This document shows positions 35,392-45,194 of a stretch of DNA of 64,000 nt, in pieces. Numbering within the stretch: position 1 is the stretch's first letter; each line of letters opens with the position of its first letter. The position numbers and the translations under genes are program-made. The notes under the pieces are model-generated. The model saw only the letters and a program-made list of their open reading frames with translations. It searched no databases and had not been told where the DNA came from. The DNA comes from Pseudomonadota bacterium (GTDB taxonomy: Bacteria > Pseudomonadota > Alphaproteobacteria > Acetobacterales > Acetobacteraceae): contig JAKAZO010000004.1 in NCBI GenBank assembly GCA_021815825.1, positions 1-64,000 on the forward strand, in the 5' to 3' direction.

Positions 35392-36681
35392 TCAGCCCTC
35401 GAAGGGATCACGCATCAGGATGGTGTCGTCGCGTTCGGGACTGGTGGAGAGCAGCGTCACCGGCGCCTCCACCAGCTCCTCGATGCGGCGGGCATATTTC
35501 ACCGCCTGCGCCGGGAGATCCGCCCAGGACCGGGCGCCGCGGGTGGAGCCGGACCAGCCTTCCAGCGTCTCGTAGATCGGCACCAGCGCGGCCTGCGCGC
35601 GCTGCCCGGCGGGGACGTGCCGCACGGTCTCCTCTCCCAGACGGTAGCCGGTGCAGAGGCGGAGTTCGGGCAGACCGTCCAGCACGTCGAGTTTGGTCAG
35701 CGCCAGGCCCTGGATGCCGCCCACCTTCACCGCCTGGCGCACCATCGCGGCGTCGAACCAGCCGCAACGCCGGCGCCTTCCCGTCACGGTGCCGAATTCA
35801 TGGCCACGATCGCCAAGCAACTGTCCCGTCGCGTCCGTGAGCTCGGTCGGGAACGGTCCGGCGCCGACGCGGGTGGTGTAGGCCTTGGCGATGCCGAGCA
35901 CGAAGCCGACCGCCGCCGGCGCAATCCCGGCACCGGAGGCGGCGGTGGCCGCGCCGGTGTTGCTGCTGGTCACGAACGGGTAGGTGCCGTGATCGACATC
36001 CAGCATCACCGCCTGCGCGCCCTCGAACAGGATCCGGCGTCCGGCCCGGCGCGCCTCGTCCAAACGCTGCCACACGGGCTCGGCGAAGGGCAGCAGCCGA
36101 GGAGCGAGGGCGAGCAGATCGGCGAGCAGATCGTCGCGGGCGAAGGTCGGCGCGCCCAGGCTGACGAGCAGCGCGTTGGCGTGGCGCAGCAATTCATCGA
36201 GCTTCTCGGCCAGCGTCTCCGGCTCCGCCAGGTCGCAGACGCGGATCGCCCGGCGCCCGACCTTGTCCTCGTAGGCCGGGCCGATGCCGCGCCCGGTCGT
36301 GCCGATCTTGCGTTCGCCACGCGCCGTCTCGCGGGCGCGGTCCAGCGCCGCATGGACCTTCAGGATCAGTGGCGCATTCTCGGCGATGCGCAGATTCTCC
36401 GGCCCCACCGCCAGCCCCTGGCCGTGCACTCGCTCGATCTCCTCGAGCAGCGCGTGCGGATCGACGACGACGCCGTTGCCGATGATGCCGAGCTTGCCAC
36501 GAACCAGCCCGCTCGGCAGCAGCGACAGTTTGTAGGTCTCCCCCCCGACGACCAGCGTGTGCCCGGCATTGTGCCCACCCTGGAAGCGGACGACGATGTC
36601 GGCGCGGCTGGCGAGCCAGTCCACCACCTTGCCCTTGCCCTCGTCGCCCCATTGGGCGCCGATCACGGTGACGTTGGCCAT
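35392..36681 (-). CDS. purA: Adenylosuccinate synthetase
   Basis: This 429-residue enzyme condenses IMP and aspartate with GTP to give adenylosuccinate in AMP synthesis. The N-terminal [23 protein letters not shown] holds the catalytic aspartate and the P-loop-like [33 protein letters not shown] and [10 protein letters not shown] are further hallmarks. The ATG at 36681 matches the family start; the frame upstream is unrelated. hisZ ends 4 bases upstream. Confidence 0.97.
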   Translation of the reverse strand: MANVTVIGAQWGDEGKGKVVDWLASRADIVVRFQGGHNAGHTLVVGGETYKLSLLPSGLVRGKLGIIGNGVVVDPHALLEEIERVHGQGLAVGPENLRIAENAPLILKVHAALDRARETARGERKIGTTGRGIGPAYEDKVGRRAIRVCDLAEPETLAEKLDELLRHANALLVSLGAPTFARDDLLADLLALAPRLLPFAEPVWQRLDEARRAGRRILFEGAQAVMLDVDHGTYPFVTSSNTGAATAASGAGIAPAAVGFVLGIAKAYTTRVGAGPFPTELTDATGQLLGDRGHEFGTVTGRRRRCGWFDAAMVRQAVKVGGIQGLALTKLDVLDGLPELRLCTGYRLGEETVRHVPAGQRAQAALVPIYETLEGWSGSTRGARSWADLPAQAVKYARRIEELVEAPVTLLSTSPERDDTILMRDPFEG

Positions 36682-36685
36682 CGCG

Positions 36686-37849
36686 CTACTCCGTTGCCAC
36701 GGCGCTGAGGCCGTGCTCGGTGAGAATCTGGGCGCACTCCAGCCGGCGCGCCTCGGCCATGGGGTTTGTCGTCGGCTCGAACGCGACGACGGTGGCATAG
36801 CCCTGTCGCCGCAGCGCGGTCGCCGCCTCGGCCTCGATACCGAACGGGACGAAGACGCGCGGTCGCGGTGTCTGGCGGGGGGCCGCGCGCAGGACGGCCT
36901 CCGGGAACAGGGTCACGCCGGTCGCCGGCTCCGATTCGCCGCTGAGATAGCGGCCGCCACGGCCAAGCTCCTCCTGCCGGCCGGGCGCATAGACAGTGAC
37001 GCACACGCCGGTGTGATAGAGATAGCCGCGAAACTCGATCGGATCGACGGTGAGTTTCAGCTCCGGCGCGCGGGCGCGGATCGCCGCCACCGTTTCCTGC
37101 AGCCGCACCGCGAGGGGCCGGGCGGCGTGGGGCAGATCGGCCGCCTCCAGCGCGGCGAGCGCCCGATCCGCGGGGCCGGCGGCGAGGAGCAGCTCGATCA
37201 GCATCCTCGCCAGCGCAGCGCCGTCAGGGCCGAGATGGGCGCGGACCGCGGCGGCATCCTTGCGATCGAGCGCCCGGGCCAGCCCCCGTCGTAGCGCCTC
37301 GTCGAGGCCGGCGGCGGCGAGCACCGCCGGCACCAGCGGCGGCAGGGTGAGGTCGAAGCTGAACCGGGTCAGCCCGACGGCAGCCAGCGCGTCGGCGACG
37401 ACGAGCACGATTTCCGCATCGGCCGCCGGGCTGTCGACCCCGACCAGCTCGATGCCGGCCTGCGCGACCTGCCGGTCCGGCGCCAGCTGGGTGCCGCGCG
37501 TGCGCAGACACTGGCCGGCATAGGACAGGCGCAGCGGCCGGGGCGCAGCCGCCAACCGCGTGGCCGCGATGCGGGCCACCTGCGGGGTCGTGTCCGAGCG
37601 GAGCGCCAGCATCCGGTGGCTGTCGGGATCGAGCAGGCGGAACGTGTCCTCCGCCACGGCACCGCCGGCGCCCGCCAGCAGCGAGTCCTCGAATTCGAGC
37701 AGCGGCGGCTTCACCCGCTGATACCCATGCGCGGCAAAGCTGGACATGATCGCCTCGACCGAGGCAGCCTCGATCTCCGCGTCGGGCGGCAGCAGGTCGC
37801 GCAGCCCAGAGGGCAGCAGCGCCGGGTTCGGGGGTGGGTCATCGGTCAT
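36686..37849 (-). CDS. hisZ: ATP phosphoribosyltransferase regulatory subunit
   Basis: This 387-residue paralogue of histidyl-tRNA synthetase lacks the anticodon-binding domain. It pairs with short-form HisG in the first step of histidine synthesis. [43 protein letters not shown] and ELGRGGRYL follow the class II synthetase core in altered form, as expected for HisZ. The hisZ-purA order is common in Rhodospirillales. The start is the ATG at 37849. Confidence 0.93.
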   Translation of the reverse strand: MTDDPPPNPALLPSGLRDLLPPDAEIEAASVEAIMSSFAAHGYQRVKPPLLEFEDSLLAGAGGAVAEDTFRLLDPDSHRMLALRSDTTPQVARIAATRLAAAPRPLRLSYAGQCLRTRGTQLAPDRQVAQAGIELVGVDSPAADAEIVLVVADALAAVGLTRFSFDLTLPPLVPAVLAAAGLDEALRRGLARALDRKDAAAVRAHLGPDGAALARMLIELLLAAGPADRALAALEAADLPHAARPLAVRLQETVAAIRARAPELKLTVDPIEFRGYLYHTGVCVTVYAPGRQEELGRGGRYLSGESEPATGVTLFPEAVLRAAPRQTPRPRVFVPFGIEAEAATALRRQGYATVVAFEPTTNPMAEARRLECAQILTEHGLSAVATE

Positions 37850-37964
37850 GCGCCGGCGCCTATAGCACCGGCCCCGCCGTCGACAAAGGCGCCGGCGCAC
37901 CCGGTGACGTTGCTGTGCTCGCCCGGCGGTGGTTTGCTGCGCTCCGAACCGCGGGAGGAAGTCG

Positions 37965-38894
37965 ATGCCGAAAGTCGCAGTGGTCGGAGCCGGTCTGATC
38001 GGCCGTTCCTGGTCTATGGTGTTCGCCCGCGCGGGGTTCGAGGTCGCGCTCTACGATCCGGCACCCGGCGCGGGCGAGGCGGCGCTCGCCTTCATCGCCG
38101 AGCGCCTGCCGGAACTGGCGGAACTCGGGCTCGTTGCCGATCCGCCGGGCGCCGTGCTCGCCCGCATCCGGCCGGCGCCGAGCCTGGCCGATGCGCTGGC
38201 CGGAGCGGTCCATGTCCAGGAGAACGGGCCCGAGCGGGTGGCTGAAAAAGCCGATATTTTTGCCGAGCTCGACCGGCTCGCGGCGCCGGAGACCGTGCTC
38301 GCGAGCTCGACCTCCGGCATTCCGGCCAGCGCCTTCACCGGCAATCTCGCCGGACGCGGCCGCTGCCTCGTCGCCCATCCGGTGAACCCGCCCTATCTCG
38401 TCCCCATCGTCGAACTCTGCCCGGCACCCTGGACCGATCCGGCGACCGTGGCGCGGACCAGGGCGCTGATGGAAGCGGCGGGACAGGTGCCGGCGACCGT
38501 GAACAAGGAGGTCCCCGGTTTCGTCCTCAACCGGCTGCAGATCGCCCTCGTCGCCGAGGCCTTTCGTCTGGTCCGCGACGGCGTCGTCTCACAGGAAGAC
38601 CTCGACGCCACGATCAAGCACGGGCTCGGCCTGCGCTGGGCATTCATGGGGCCGTTCGAGACCATCGACCTGAACGCGCCGGGCGGGCTGGCGGATTACT
38701 GCGCCCGCTACGGCGCGCTCTACGAGCAGGTGCAGGAGGAGATGACGCCATGCCGGCTGACGCCGGCCCTGGTCGCCGAACTCGACGCCACCCGCCGCGC
38801 GGCGCTGCCGGCCGCCGCATTGCCGGCGCGCGCGGCGTGGCGGGATCAGCGGCTGATGGCGCTCGCCGCGCACAAGCGCACGCAGCCGACGTGA
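37965..38894 (+). CDS. 3-hydroxyacyl-CoA dehydrogenase family (lambda-crystallin/L-gulonate 3-dehydrogenase-like)
   Basis: The 309-residue NAD-dependent dehydrogenase has the loop VAVVGAGLIGRSWSMVFARAG, the VQENGPERVAEKADIFAELD helix and the catalytic LVAHPVNPPYLVPIVELCPA. NKEVPGFVLNRLQIALVAEAFRLV follows. The VNPP and EVPGFVLNR patterns suit the lambda-crystallin/L-gulonate or carnitine dehydrogenase-like branch more than fatty acid HADs, so the substrate is left open. The start follows GCGGGAGGAAGTCG. Confidence 0.88.
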   Translation: MPKVAVVGAGLIGRSWSMVFARAGFEVALYDPAPGAGEAALAFIAERLPELAELGLVADPPGAVLARIRPAPSLADALAGAVHVQENGPERVAEKADIFAELDRLAAPETVLASSTSGIPASAFTGNLAGRGRCLVAHPVNPPYLVPIVELCPAPWTDPATVARTRALMEAAGQVPATVNKEVPGFVLNRLQIALVAEAFRLVRDGVVSQEDLDATIKHGLGLRWAFMGPFETIDLNAPGGLADYCARYGALYEQVQEEMTPCRLTPALVAELDATRRAALPAAALPARAAWRDQRLMALAAHKRTQPT

Positions 38895-38957
38895 GGCGCC
38901 CCGTCGCCACGAGCCTGGACGAGCCGCGGCCGAGACATCACGCATGGGCTGGGTGAT

Positions 38958-39908
38958 ATGGGCCTTTTGATCGAGGGCGTGTGGCACGAACAGGAGCCGC
39001 CCGCGGCGACCAATGGGCGCTTCCTGCGTCCGCAGACGCAGTTCCGTGGACAGATCGAGGTTGGCGGAGCGCACCCGCCCGAGCCCGGGCGCTACCGGCT
39101 CTATGTCTCGCTCGCCTGCCCCTGGGCGCATCGGGTCCTGATCATGCGGGCGCTGAAGCAGCTCGACGCGATCCTGCCGGTCTCGGTCACGCACTGGCTG
39201 ATGGGGCCGCAAGGTTGGACCTTCGCCCCCGGCGAAGCTGTCGTGCCCGATCCGCTCTATGGCCTGCGCTATCTCCATGAACTGTACACCCGCGCGGTGC
39301 CGGCCTATACTGGCCGGGTCACCGTTCCGGTGCTGTGGGACAGCGTGCTCGAGCGCATCGTCAACAACGAGTCCGCCGAACTGCTGCGCATCCTCGGCAG
39401 CGGGTTCGACGCATGCGGCGCGCGGCCGGGCGACTACTACCCCCCGCCGCTGCGCGCCGAGATCGACGCCCTCAATGAGCGCATCTATGCGACGCTGAAC
39501 AACGGCGTCTACAGGGCCGGGTTCGCCACCACCCAGGCCGCCTACGAGGAGGCGATCGGACCCTTGTTCGAGACGCTGGACTGGCTGGAAGCCCGCCTGG
39601 CCGGGCGGCGCTACCTATGCGGCGAGCGGCTGACGGAGGCCGATATCCGCCTGTTCACCACCCTGGTGCGGTTCGATCCCGTCTATGTCGGCCATTTCAA
39701 GTGCAATCTGCGCCGGCTGGTCGATTATCCGAACCTTTGGGACTACGCGCGGGCGATTTTCCAGCTGCCCGGCATCGCGCAGACCGTCGATTTCACGCAC
39801 ATCAAGCGGCACTATTACATGAGCCACGGCGGCATTAATCCGACCAGGATCGTCCCCCTCGGCCCGCAGCTCGACTTCACCGCGCCGTCCGTGCGGGCTC
39901 GCGGTTGA
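38958..39908 (+). CDS. Glutathionyl-hydroquinone reductase (Xi-class GST, YqjG/PcpF-like)
   Basis: The 316-residue protein has the Xi-class active-site cysteine motif SLACPWAHRVLIMRALK, GWTFAPGEAVVPDPLYGLRYLHELY and ADIRLFTTLVRFDPVYVGHFKCN. This family reduces glutathionyl-hydroquinones to hydroquinones in quinone detoxification. The C-terminal HIKRHYYMSHGGINPTRIVPLGP is fully conserved. Its stop overlaps the start of the FkbM methyltransferase gene by one base. Confidence 0.96.
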   Translation: MGLLIEGVWHEQEPPAATNGRFLRPQTQFRGQIEVGGAHPPEPGRYRLYVSLACPWAHRVLIMRALKQLDAILPVSVTHWLMGPQGWTFAPGEAVVPDPLYGLRYLHELYTRAVPAYTGRVTVPVLWDSVLERIVNNESAELLRILGSGFDACGARPGDYYPPPLRAEIDALNERIYATLNNGVYRAGFATTQAAYEEAIGPLFETLDWLEARLAGRRYLCGERLTEADIRLFTTLVRFDPVYVGHFKCNLRRLVDYPNLWDYARAIFQLPGIAQTVDFTHIKRHYYMSHGGINPTRIVPLGPQLDFTAPSVRARG

Positions 39909-41158
39909 TGGCGGAGCCGGTCGCCGACCCCGCCGGGGCGGTGAAGCAAGCGCTGGAACAGGCCCTGGCAGCGGCGCCTGGGGATGGGCGGTTGCGCCGG
40001 ACCTATTTCGACCATCTCGCGGAGCTCTCCGCGTGCCATGTCGGGCTGGCCAGCGCGGTGCTGCCGGAACTTCCCTTCCCGCTGCATTTCCGCTGTGCGA
40101 GCACGGACTTCGCCGCCCTGCGCGCGGTGTTCGAGGGTGGCCGCTACGATTTCACCCCGGCCCGCCCGCCGCGGTGCATTCTGGATCTCGGCGGCTATGC
40201 CGGCTATGGCGCGGTCTTTCTCGCAGCCCGCTTCCCGACGGCTCAGATTCTCACCGTCGAACCGATCGCGACGAACTTCCGATTGCTGCTGATGAACACC
40301 CTGCCCTGTCGGCGCATCGCTCAGGTGAATGCCGCGGTGGGCCGGGTCACCGGGCGGGTCCGCGTCGCCGGCACACGCGACGGCGACCGAAGCTTCGAAC
40401 TCGCCGAGACGAGCGAGTCCGGCGTCTTCACCATGCCGGCCTACAGCGTGCCAGATCTGTTGCGCTTGCGCGGCTGGGACCAGGCCGATTTCGTCGTCTG
40501 CGACATCGCGGGGTTCGAGGCGACGCTGTTCGCCGATGTCTCCCCCGGCTGGCTGGACAGGGTCGAGACGCTGGCCATCGCCACGCAAGACCACCTCGTT
40601 CCGGGGGCGAGCACGACGGTCGCCGCCAGCCTTGGGCCGGAGCGGTTCGCCCATGTCCGCTGCGGCGAGATCGATCTCTACCGCCGCATCGATGCGCCGC
40701 CCGAGCCGGCCTTCCCCTCTCCGCCGGTGCTGCCCTTGCTGGATGCCGGACCGCGGCGGCTGACGCTGCGGCTGGAGCATGTCGCGGCGGAGCCATGGGC
40801 GCTGTTCCTGTTCGAGGATCGGGGGCTGCAACTCCATCCGAACGCGCCCGGCGCCCCGCCGGCGGCGGCGGTCTTCAGCATCAGCGGCAGCGGTCAGACA
40901 CGGTTCGCCGTCACCCTCGCCCATGCCGGCAGCGGCGGGGAGGATGTCGTTTTCCGGGTCATGATCCGTCGTCTGGCCGATGGTGCCTGCCTCCTCGAGG
41001 CGGCGCGGCGGGTGCTGCCCGGTGCGAGTGGGGAGTGGTCCGAGGCGCTGCCCCGGGTCGAAGGCGTGCACGAGGTGGTGCTGCAGACGGAAATGGCGCC
41101 GGGCAGCACGAGCCATCTTGGTGCCTGGGCGCGCTGGATCGAACCGCGGCTGACCTGA
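39908..41158 (+). CDS. FkbM family methyltransferase with C-terminal beta-rich region
   Basis: This is a 416-residue protein. The central domain has an altered SAM-binding loop ILDLGGYAGYGAVFLAARFP, the acidic TVEPIATNFRLL and a DFVVCDIAGFEATLFADV block of the FkbM family. FkbM enzymes usually O-methylate sugars or polyketides. About 140 C-terminal residues look like a beta-rich domain of unknown role. The start codon shares one base with the previous stop. Confidence 0.82.
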   Translation: MAEPVADPAGAVKQALEQALAAAPGDGRLRRTYFDHLAELSACHVGLASAVLPELPFPLHFRCASTDFAALRAVFEGGRYDFTPARPPRCILDLGGYAGYGAVFLAARFPTAQILTVEPIATNFRLLLMNTLPCRRIAQVNAAVGRVTGRVRVAGTRDGDRSFELAETSESGVFTMPAYSVPDLLRLRGWDQADFVVCDIAGFEATLFADVSPGWLDRVETLAIATQDHLVPGASTTVAASLGPERFAHVRCGEIDLYRRIDAPPEPAFPSPPVLPLLDAGPRRLTLRLEHVAAEPWALFLFEDRGLQLHPNAPGAPPAAAVFSISGSGQTRFAVTLAHAGSGGEDVVFRVMIRRLADGACLLEAARRVLPGASGEWSEALPRVEGVHEVVLQTEMAPGSTSHLGAWARWIEPRLT

Positions 41159-41323
41159 CCCAGCGCTGTCGCCGGCCATGAAATTGTCCCATTCGCCCGC
41201 CAGTCTGCCGAAATGGCAACGAAGATTAAGTGGATTTGTTCATCTTTCGACCATCAAAACGCAACCAGGTCTGACCTAGGATGCGGACGTTGAGGCAGGA
41301 CAAATTCAGAGGGGGACACGCCG

Positions 41324-41527
41324 GTGGAACAGGAACTGACGTTCGACACCCTGGTCAAGGATCCGATCACGCGGCTGGTGATGGCGAGCGACGGCGTCAG
41401 CGAGGCTGAATTCGTCGCCCTGCTCGCCGGCGCTCGGCGCGCGCTGGCGCTCCACGCCTCGGCGCGCGCGCCGCAGCGTGGACAGGCCGACATCATTCCG
41501 TTTCCGCTGCCAAGCTGCGCGGCCTGA
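41324..41527 (+). CDS. Small hypothetical protein
   Basis: A 67-residue frame with a GTG start is preceded by AGAGGGGGACACGCC. It is predicted helical, with LTFDTLVKDPITRLVMASDG and SEAEFVALLAGARRAL. No family is recognised. The ribosome binding site and an unusually AT-rich upstream stretch (41200-41275) support expression. Confidence 0.65.
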   Translation: MEQELTFDTLVKDPITRLVMASDGVSEAEFVALLAGARRALALHASARAPQRGQADIIPFPLPSCAA

Positions 41528-41628
41528 GGCGGGCTGCGCACCGCCAGGATACGCATCGTCTGCTGCGCATCCCGGGTTGCGCATCACTGAGGCCGGTATA
41601 GGCTTCCCGCCAAGAGCGGGGAGGTCGA

Positions 41629-42840
41629 ATGCCAGCCACGCGGAGCAGGGCCGCTGTCGTCGCGGTTATCGGCCTCAACCAGATTTTCGCCTGGGGCTCC
41701 AGCTACTATCTTCCCGCCGTCCTTGCCGGCCCGATTGCTGCTGACACCGGTTGGGCGCCGGGCTGGGTGCTTGGCGGGCTGTCTCTGGGTCTGCTGGTCG
41801 CCGGATTGGTCTCGCCATGGGTCGGGCGGGAGATCGAGCGCCTTGGCGGCCGCCCGGTGCTGGTGGCGAGCGCGTTGTTGCTCGCCACCGGGCTGATTCT
41901 GCTGGGACTTGCGCACAGCCTGATGACCTACGAGATGGGCTGGCTCGTGCTCGGGCTGGGCATGGGCAGCGGCCTCTACGATCCGGCCTTTGCCGCGCTG
42001 GGCCGCACCTACGGCGAGGAAGCACGCGGCCCGATCACGGCGGTGACACTCTATGCCGGGTTCGCCAGCACCATTTGCTGGCCGCTCACCGCGCTGATGG
42101 CCGCGCAGCTCGGCTGGCGTGCCACATGCTTCGTGTATGCCGCCGTGAATCTGCTGTTGCTTCTGCCGCTGTACGTCTTCGCGCTGCCACGCGAAGAGCG
42201 CCGCGCCGCGCCGCCGGCGCGCGTCCGCTCAGTGTCCGCCGCGAATCCCACATCCGTCGCCGAGCGTCTCGCTTTCGTCCTCACCGCCCTCACCTTCACT
42301 CTTGCCGTCGTGACGATGACGGTCGTGGCAGTGCACCTGTTGACCATTCTCAAGGCCTCCGGTCTCGACGCGGGCGCGGCGGTGGCGCTGGGCGCGATGA
42401 TCGGGCCGAGCCAGGTCGCGGCGCGGGTCATCGAAATCCTGTTCGGCCGCCGCTACCACCCGATCTGGACGATGCTCGGTGCGACGCTGCTGGTCGCGCT
42501 CGGCATCGGGGTGCTGCTGGCCGATCTCCGCATCGCCTGGCTCGGACTGATTCTCTACGGCGCGGGCAACGGGCTGCGCTCGGTCGCGCGTGGCACCTTG
42601 CCGCTCGCCCTGTTCGGCCCGCACGGCTACGCTGCGCTGATGGGTCGGCTCGCCCTGCCCGTGCTGTTCGCGCAGGCAGCCTCGCCCAGCGTTGGCCAGG
42701 CATTGCTGGCCGTCGCCGGACCACGCGGCACGCTGCTCGTTCTCGGCGGCGTGACCATCGCCAATCTCGCCGTCGCGGCGTGTCTGCTGCCCCTCGTCGC
42801 GCGGCGCGGCGCAATGGCCGGGGCGCCATCGCAGGGTTAA
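41629..42840 (+). CDS. MFS transporter
   Basis: The 403-residue inner-membrane protein has about twelve transmembrane segments and a major-facilitator loop motif at residues 63-74 (GREIERLGGRPV). The first helix contains NQIFAWGSSYYLPAVLAGPIA, seen in a widespread proteobacterial MFS subgroup of unknown substrate. A GGGGAGGTCGA site precedes the ATG. Confidence 0.9.
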   Translation: MPATRSRAAVVAVIGLNQIFAWGSSYYLPAVLAGPIAADTGWAPGWVLGGLSLGLLVAGLVSPWVGREIERLGGRPVLVASALLLATGLILLGLAHSLMTYEMGWLVLGLGMGSGLYDPAFAALGRTYGEEARGPITAVTLYAGFASTICWPLTALMAAQLGWRATCFVYAAVNLLLLLPLYVFALPREERRAAPPARVRSVSAANPTSVAERLAFVLTALTFTLAVVTMTVVAVHLLTILKASGLDAGAAVALGAMIGPSQVAARVIEILFGRRYHPIWTMLGATLLVALGIGVLLADLRIAWLGLILYGAGNGLRSVARGTLPLALFGPHGYAALMGRLALPVLFAQAASPSVGQALLAVAGPRGTLLVLGGVTIANLAVAACLLPLVARRGAMAGAPSQG

Positions 42841-42945
42841 AAATCTGCACAGAATGCTTCCCTCGCGGTGGCGGCGGCATCATATCGCATTGCAGCAGGC
42901 GCGCTTGCACCGCTGTGATCGCGCTCCGCCTTGGAGGACAGATGG

Positions 42946-44118
42946 ATGGATGCAACGCCGAAGCGCGCGAATGACGGGCCGGGTTCCCGGTCGGGGACAT
43001 GGCGCCCCGCCGAATGCGACCGCATCGCGCTGGTCTTGCAGGGGGGTGGAGCACTCGGCGCCTACCAGGCGGGTGTGTACGAGGCGCTGCACGAGGTCGG
43101 GCTGGAGCCCGACTGGGTCGATGGTGTCTCCATCGGCGCCATCAATGCCGCACTCATCGCCGGCAATCCACCGGAGAAGCGGCTGGAGCGGCTGCACGAG
43201 TTCTGGGAACTGGTGACCTCGCGCCACTTGCCGGACGTGTTTCCGCATGCCGATGATTCGCGCCGCGTGCGCAACAATATCCAGGCGCTGCTCACGACCC
43301 TCGTCGGCCAGCCCGGCTTCTTCACGCCCAACCTGCCCAATCCCTGGCTCAGCATGCGCGGGGCGAAAACGGCGACATCGATCTATGACAGCTCGCCTTT
43401 GCGCCGAACATTGAACCGCCTGATCGATTTCGACCGTATCAACGCCGGCGCGATGCGTTTCGCCGTTGGCGCGGTGAATGTCGAGACCGGCAATTTCTTC
43501 TATTTCGACAATGCCGCGACGACCATCGGTCCGGAGCACATCATGGCATCCGGCGCCCTGCCGCCGGGCCTGCCGATGGTACGCGTCGGCAAGAGCCATT
43601 ATTGGGATGGCGGGCTCGTCTCGAATACGCCGCTGGCGCATCTCCTCGATAGCGTGCAAGGTGGCAACACGCTGGTATTTCAGGTCGATCTGTTCAGCGC
43701 CCGCGGCGAGTTGCCGCGCGACATGCCCGAGGTGCTCGCGCGCCAGAAGGAAATCCAGTATTCCAGCCGCACCCGCATGGTCACCGATACCTACCGCTGC
43801 CTGTACCGCTATCAGGCAATGCTGCGTGAGACCCTGGCGATGGTGCCGGAATCGGACCTTACGCCCGAGCAGGTGGCGATGAAGACCGAACTCGCCGGGC
43901 TGCCGCGGCTATCCATCCTGCACCTGATCTATCACAAGGCAGCCTACGAGGATCAGGCACTCGACTACGAGTTCAGCGCGGTCTCGATGCGCGAACACTG
44001 GCGGCGCGGGTATCACGACACCCGCGAGACGCTGCAGCACCGCAAGTGGTTGGAGATACCCTCCGCTGCGGCCGGCATTGTCGTGCATGACGTCCATGAG
44101 CTCGAGCGCGCGCTCTAG
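42946..44118 (+). CDS. Patatin-like phospholipase (DUF3734 C-terminus)
   Basis: The 390-residue protein has a patatin core: oxyanion loop LVLQGGGALGAYQAGVYEAL, nucleophile GVSIGAINAAL and the acid in YWDGGLVSNTP. The C-terminal part, with QKEIQYSSRTRMVTDTYRC, YEDQALDYEFS and REHWRRGYHDTRETL, is DUF3734. This patatin class is common near PHB genes, and 3-hydroxybutyrate dehydrogenase follows it. The ATG at 42946 sits 8 bases after GGAGG. The stop TAG is part of a dispersed repeat. Confidence 0.92.
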   Translation: MDATPKRANDGPGSRSGTWRPAECDRIALVLQGGGALGAYQAGVYEALHEVGLEPDWVDGVSIGAINAALIAGNPPEKRLERLHEFWELVTSRHLPDVFPHADDSRRVRNNIQALLTTLVGQPGFFTPNLPNPWLSMRGAKTATSIYDSSPLRRTLNRLIDFDRINAGAMRFAVGAVNVETGNFFYFDNAATTIGPEHIMASGALPPGLPMVRVGKSHYWDGGLVSNTPLAHLLDSVQGGNTLVFQVDLFSARGELPRDMPEVLARQKEIQYSSRTRMVTDTYRCLYRYQAMLRETLAMVPESDLTPEQVAMKTELAGLPRLSILHLIYHKAAYEDQALDYEFSAVSMREHWRRGYHDTRETLQHRKWLEIPSAAAGIVVHDVHELERAL

Positions 44119-44183
44119 AACCATACGAGTCTAGAGCAACGTGTCTCCGATCTGCCCGAGCCGGAATGGTTCGATCTGATCGG
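44112..44183. repeat. 72-bp two-hairpin dispersed repeat (family 2), copy 1
   Basis: A first hairpin GCTCTAGA-N10-TCTAGAGC is followed by a second imperfect one starting CCGATCTG. The copy at 49285-49356 is 61 of 72 bases identical in the same orientation. The patatin stop codon lies inside the first hairpin. The element separates patatin from bdhA. Confidence 0.8.
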
Positions 44184-44225
44184 AGGTTGCGCTGGAGCGA
44201 TTTCAATCATCAGGGAGATACGGGA

Positions 44226-45011
44226 ATGAGCCTCAAGGGCAAGGTGGCCTTGGTCACCGGATCGACGAGCGGAATCGGGCTGGGAATTGCCCGGGCACTG
44301 GCCGCCGAGGGTGCCGACATCATGCTCAACGGGTTCGGCGAGGCCGCCGCGATCGAGCAGGTGCGGGCCGGGTTGGCCAGCGAGTTCGGCGTGCGCGTCC
44401 TCTACAACGGCGCCGACATGAGCAAGCCCGCCGACATCGCGGCGATGATCGCCGCCGCCGAGACGGCGCTGGGCGCGGTCGACATCCTGGTCAACAACGC
44501 GGGCATCCAGTTCGTCGCTCCGATCGAGGCTTTCCCGGCCGAAAAATGGGATGCGATCATCGCCATCAATCTCTCCGCCGCCTTTCACGCCACCAAGGCG
44601 GCGATCCCGGGGATGAAGCGGCGCGGCTGGGGGCGGATCATCAACATCGCCTCGGCCCACGGGCTCGTCGCCAGCCCCGAGAAGGTCGCCTATGTGGCGG
44701 CCAAGCACGGCCTGGTCGGCATGACCAAGGTCGCCGCGATCGAGCTGGCGAACAGCGGCGTGACCGTGAACGCGATCTGTCCGGGCTGGGTGCTGACGCC
44801 GCTCGTGGAGAAGCAGATCGCCGATCGCGCGCACACCAACGGCACCACCGTGGAAACTGAAGAGCGGGCACTGCTGGCCGAGAAGCAGCCGATGTTGCAC
44901 TTCACCCGCCCCGAGCAGATTGGCGGGCTCGCCGTGTTCCTGTGCTCACCGGCCGCCGCCACCATGACCGGCGTTCCGCTCTCGATCGACGGTGGCTGGG
45001 TCGCGCAGTAA
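44226..45011 (+). CDS. bdhA: 3-hydroxybutyrate dehydrogenase
   Basis: This 261-residue short-chain dehydrogenase begins MSLKGKVALVTGSTSGIGLGIARALA. It has NNAGIQFVAPIEAFP and the catalytic SAHGLVASPEKVAYVAAKHG (Ser, Tyr, Lys). CPGWVLTPLVEKQIADRA and the IDGGWVAQ end are typical of D-3-hydroxybutyrate dehydrogenases. It oxidises the product of PHB depolymerisation to acetoacetate. A CAGGGAGA ribosome binding site lies upstream. Confidence 0.95.
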   Translation: MSLKGKVALVTGSTSGIGLGIARALAAEGADIMLNGFGEAAAIEQVRAGLASEFGVRVLYNGADMSKPADIAAMIAAAETALGAVDILVNNAGIQFVAPIEAFPAEKWDAIIAINLSAAFHATKAAIPGMKRRGWGRIINIASAHGLVASPEKVAYVAAKHGLVGMTKVAAIELANSGVTVNAICPGWVLTPLVEKQIADRAHTNGTTVETEERALLAEKQPMLHFTRPEQIGGLAVFLCSPAAATMTGVPLSIDGGWVAQ

Positions 45012-45033
45012 CGGCTCTGCAAATGCGCGCAAA

Positions 45034-45064
45034 GGGGCCGCGGAGGTGTTGCCTTCCGCGCCCC
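45034..45064 (+). terminator. Probable bdhA terminator hairpin
   Basis: GGGGCCGCGGAGG and CCTTCCGCGCCCC pair with one bulge on each arm around a 5-base loop, between bdhA and the tRNA gene. It has no T-run. Confidence 0.5.
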
Positions 45065-45088
45065 AACCCCTTAGACGGGGACGCAAGC

Positions 45089-45163
45089 GGGCGCGTAGCT
45101 CAGTGGGAGAGCACCACCTTGACACGGTGGGGGTCGTAGGTTCAATCCCTGCCGCGCCCACCA
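45089..45163 (+). tRNA. tRNA-Val (anticodon GAC)
   Basis: The 75-base gene includes CCA. Acceptor GGGCGCG pairs with CGCGCCC, the D arm is GCTC-AGTGGGA-GAGC, the anticodon stem CCACC/GGTGG encloses the loop TTGACAC, and the T arm is GTAGG-TTCAATC-CCTGC. The anticodon GAC reads GUC and GUU. Confidence 0.97.
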
Positions 45164-45194
45164 TCAGGCCGTCCCCGCCTCGGCGCTGAACCCA

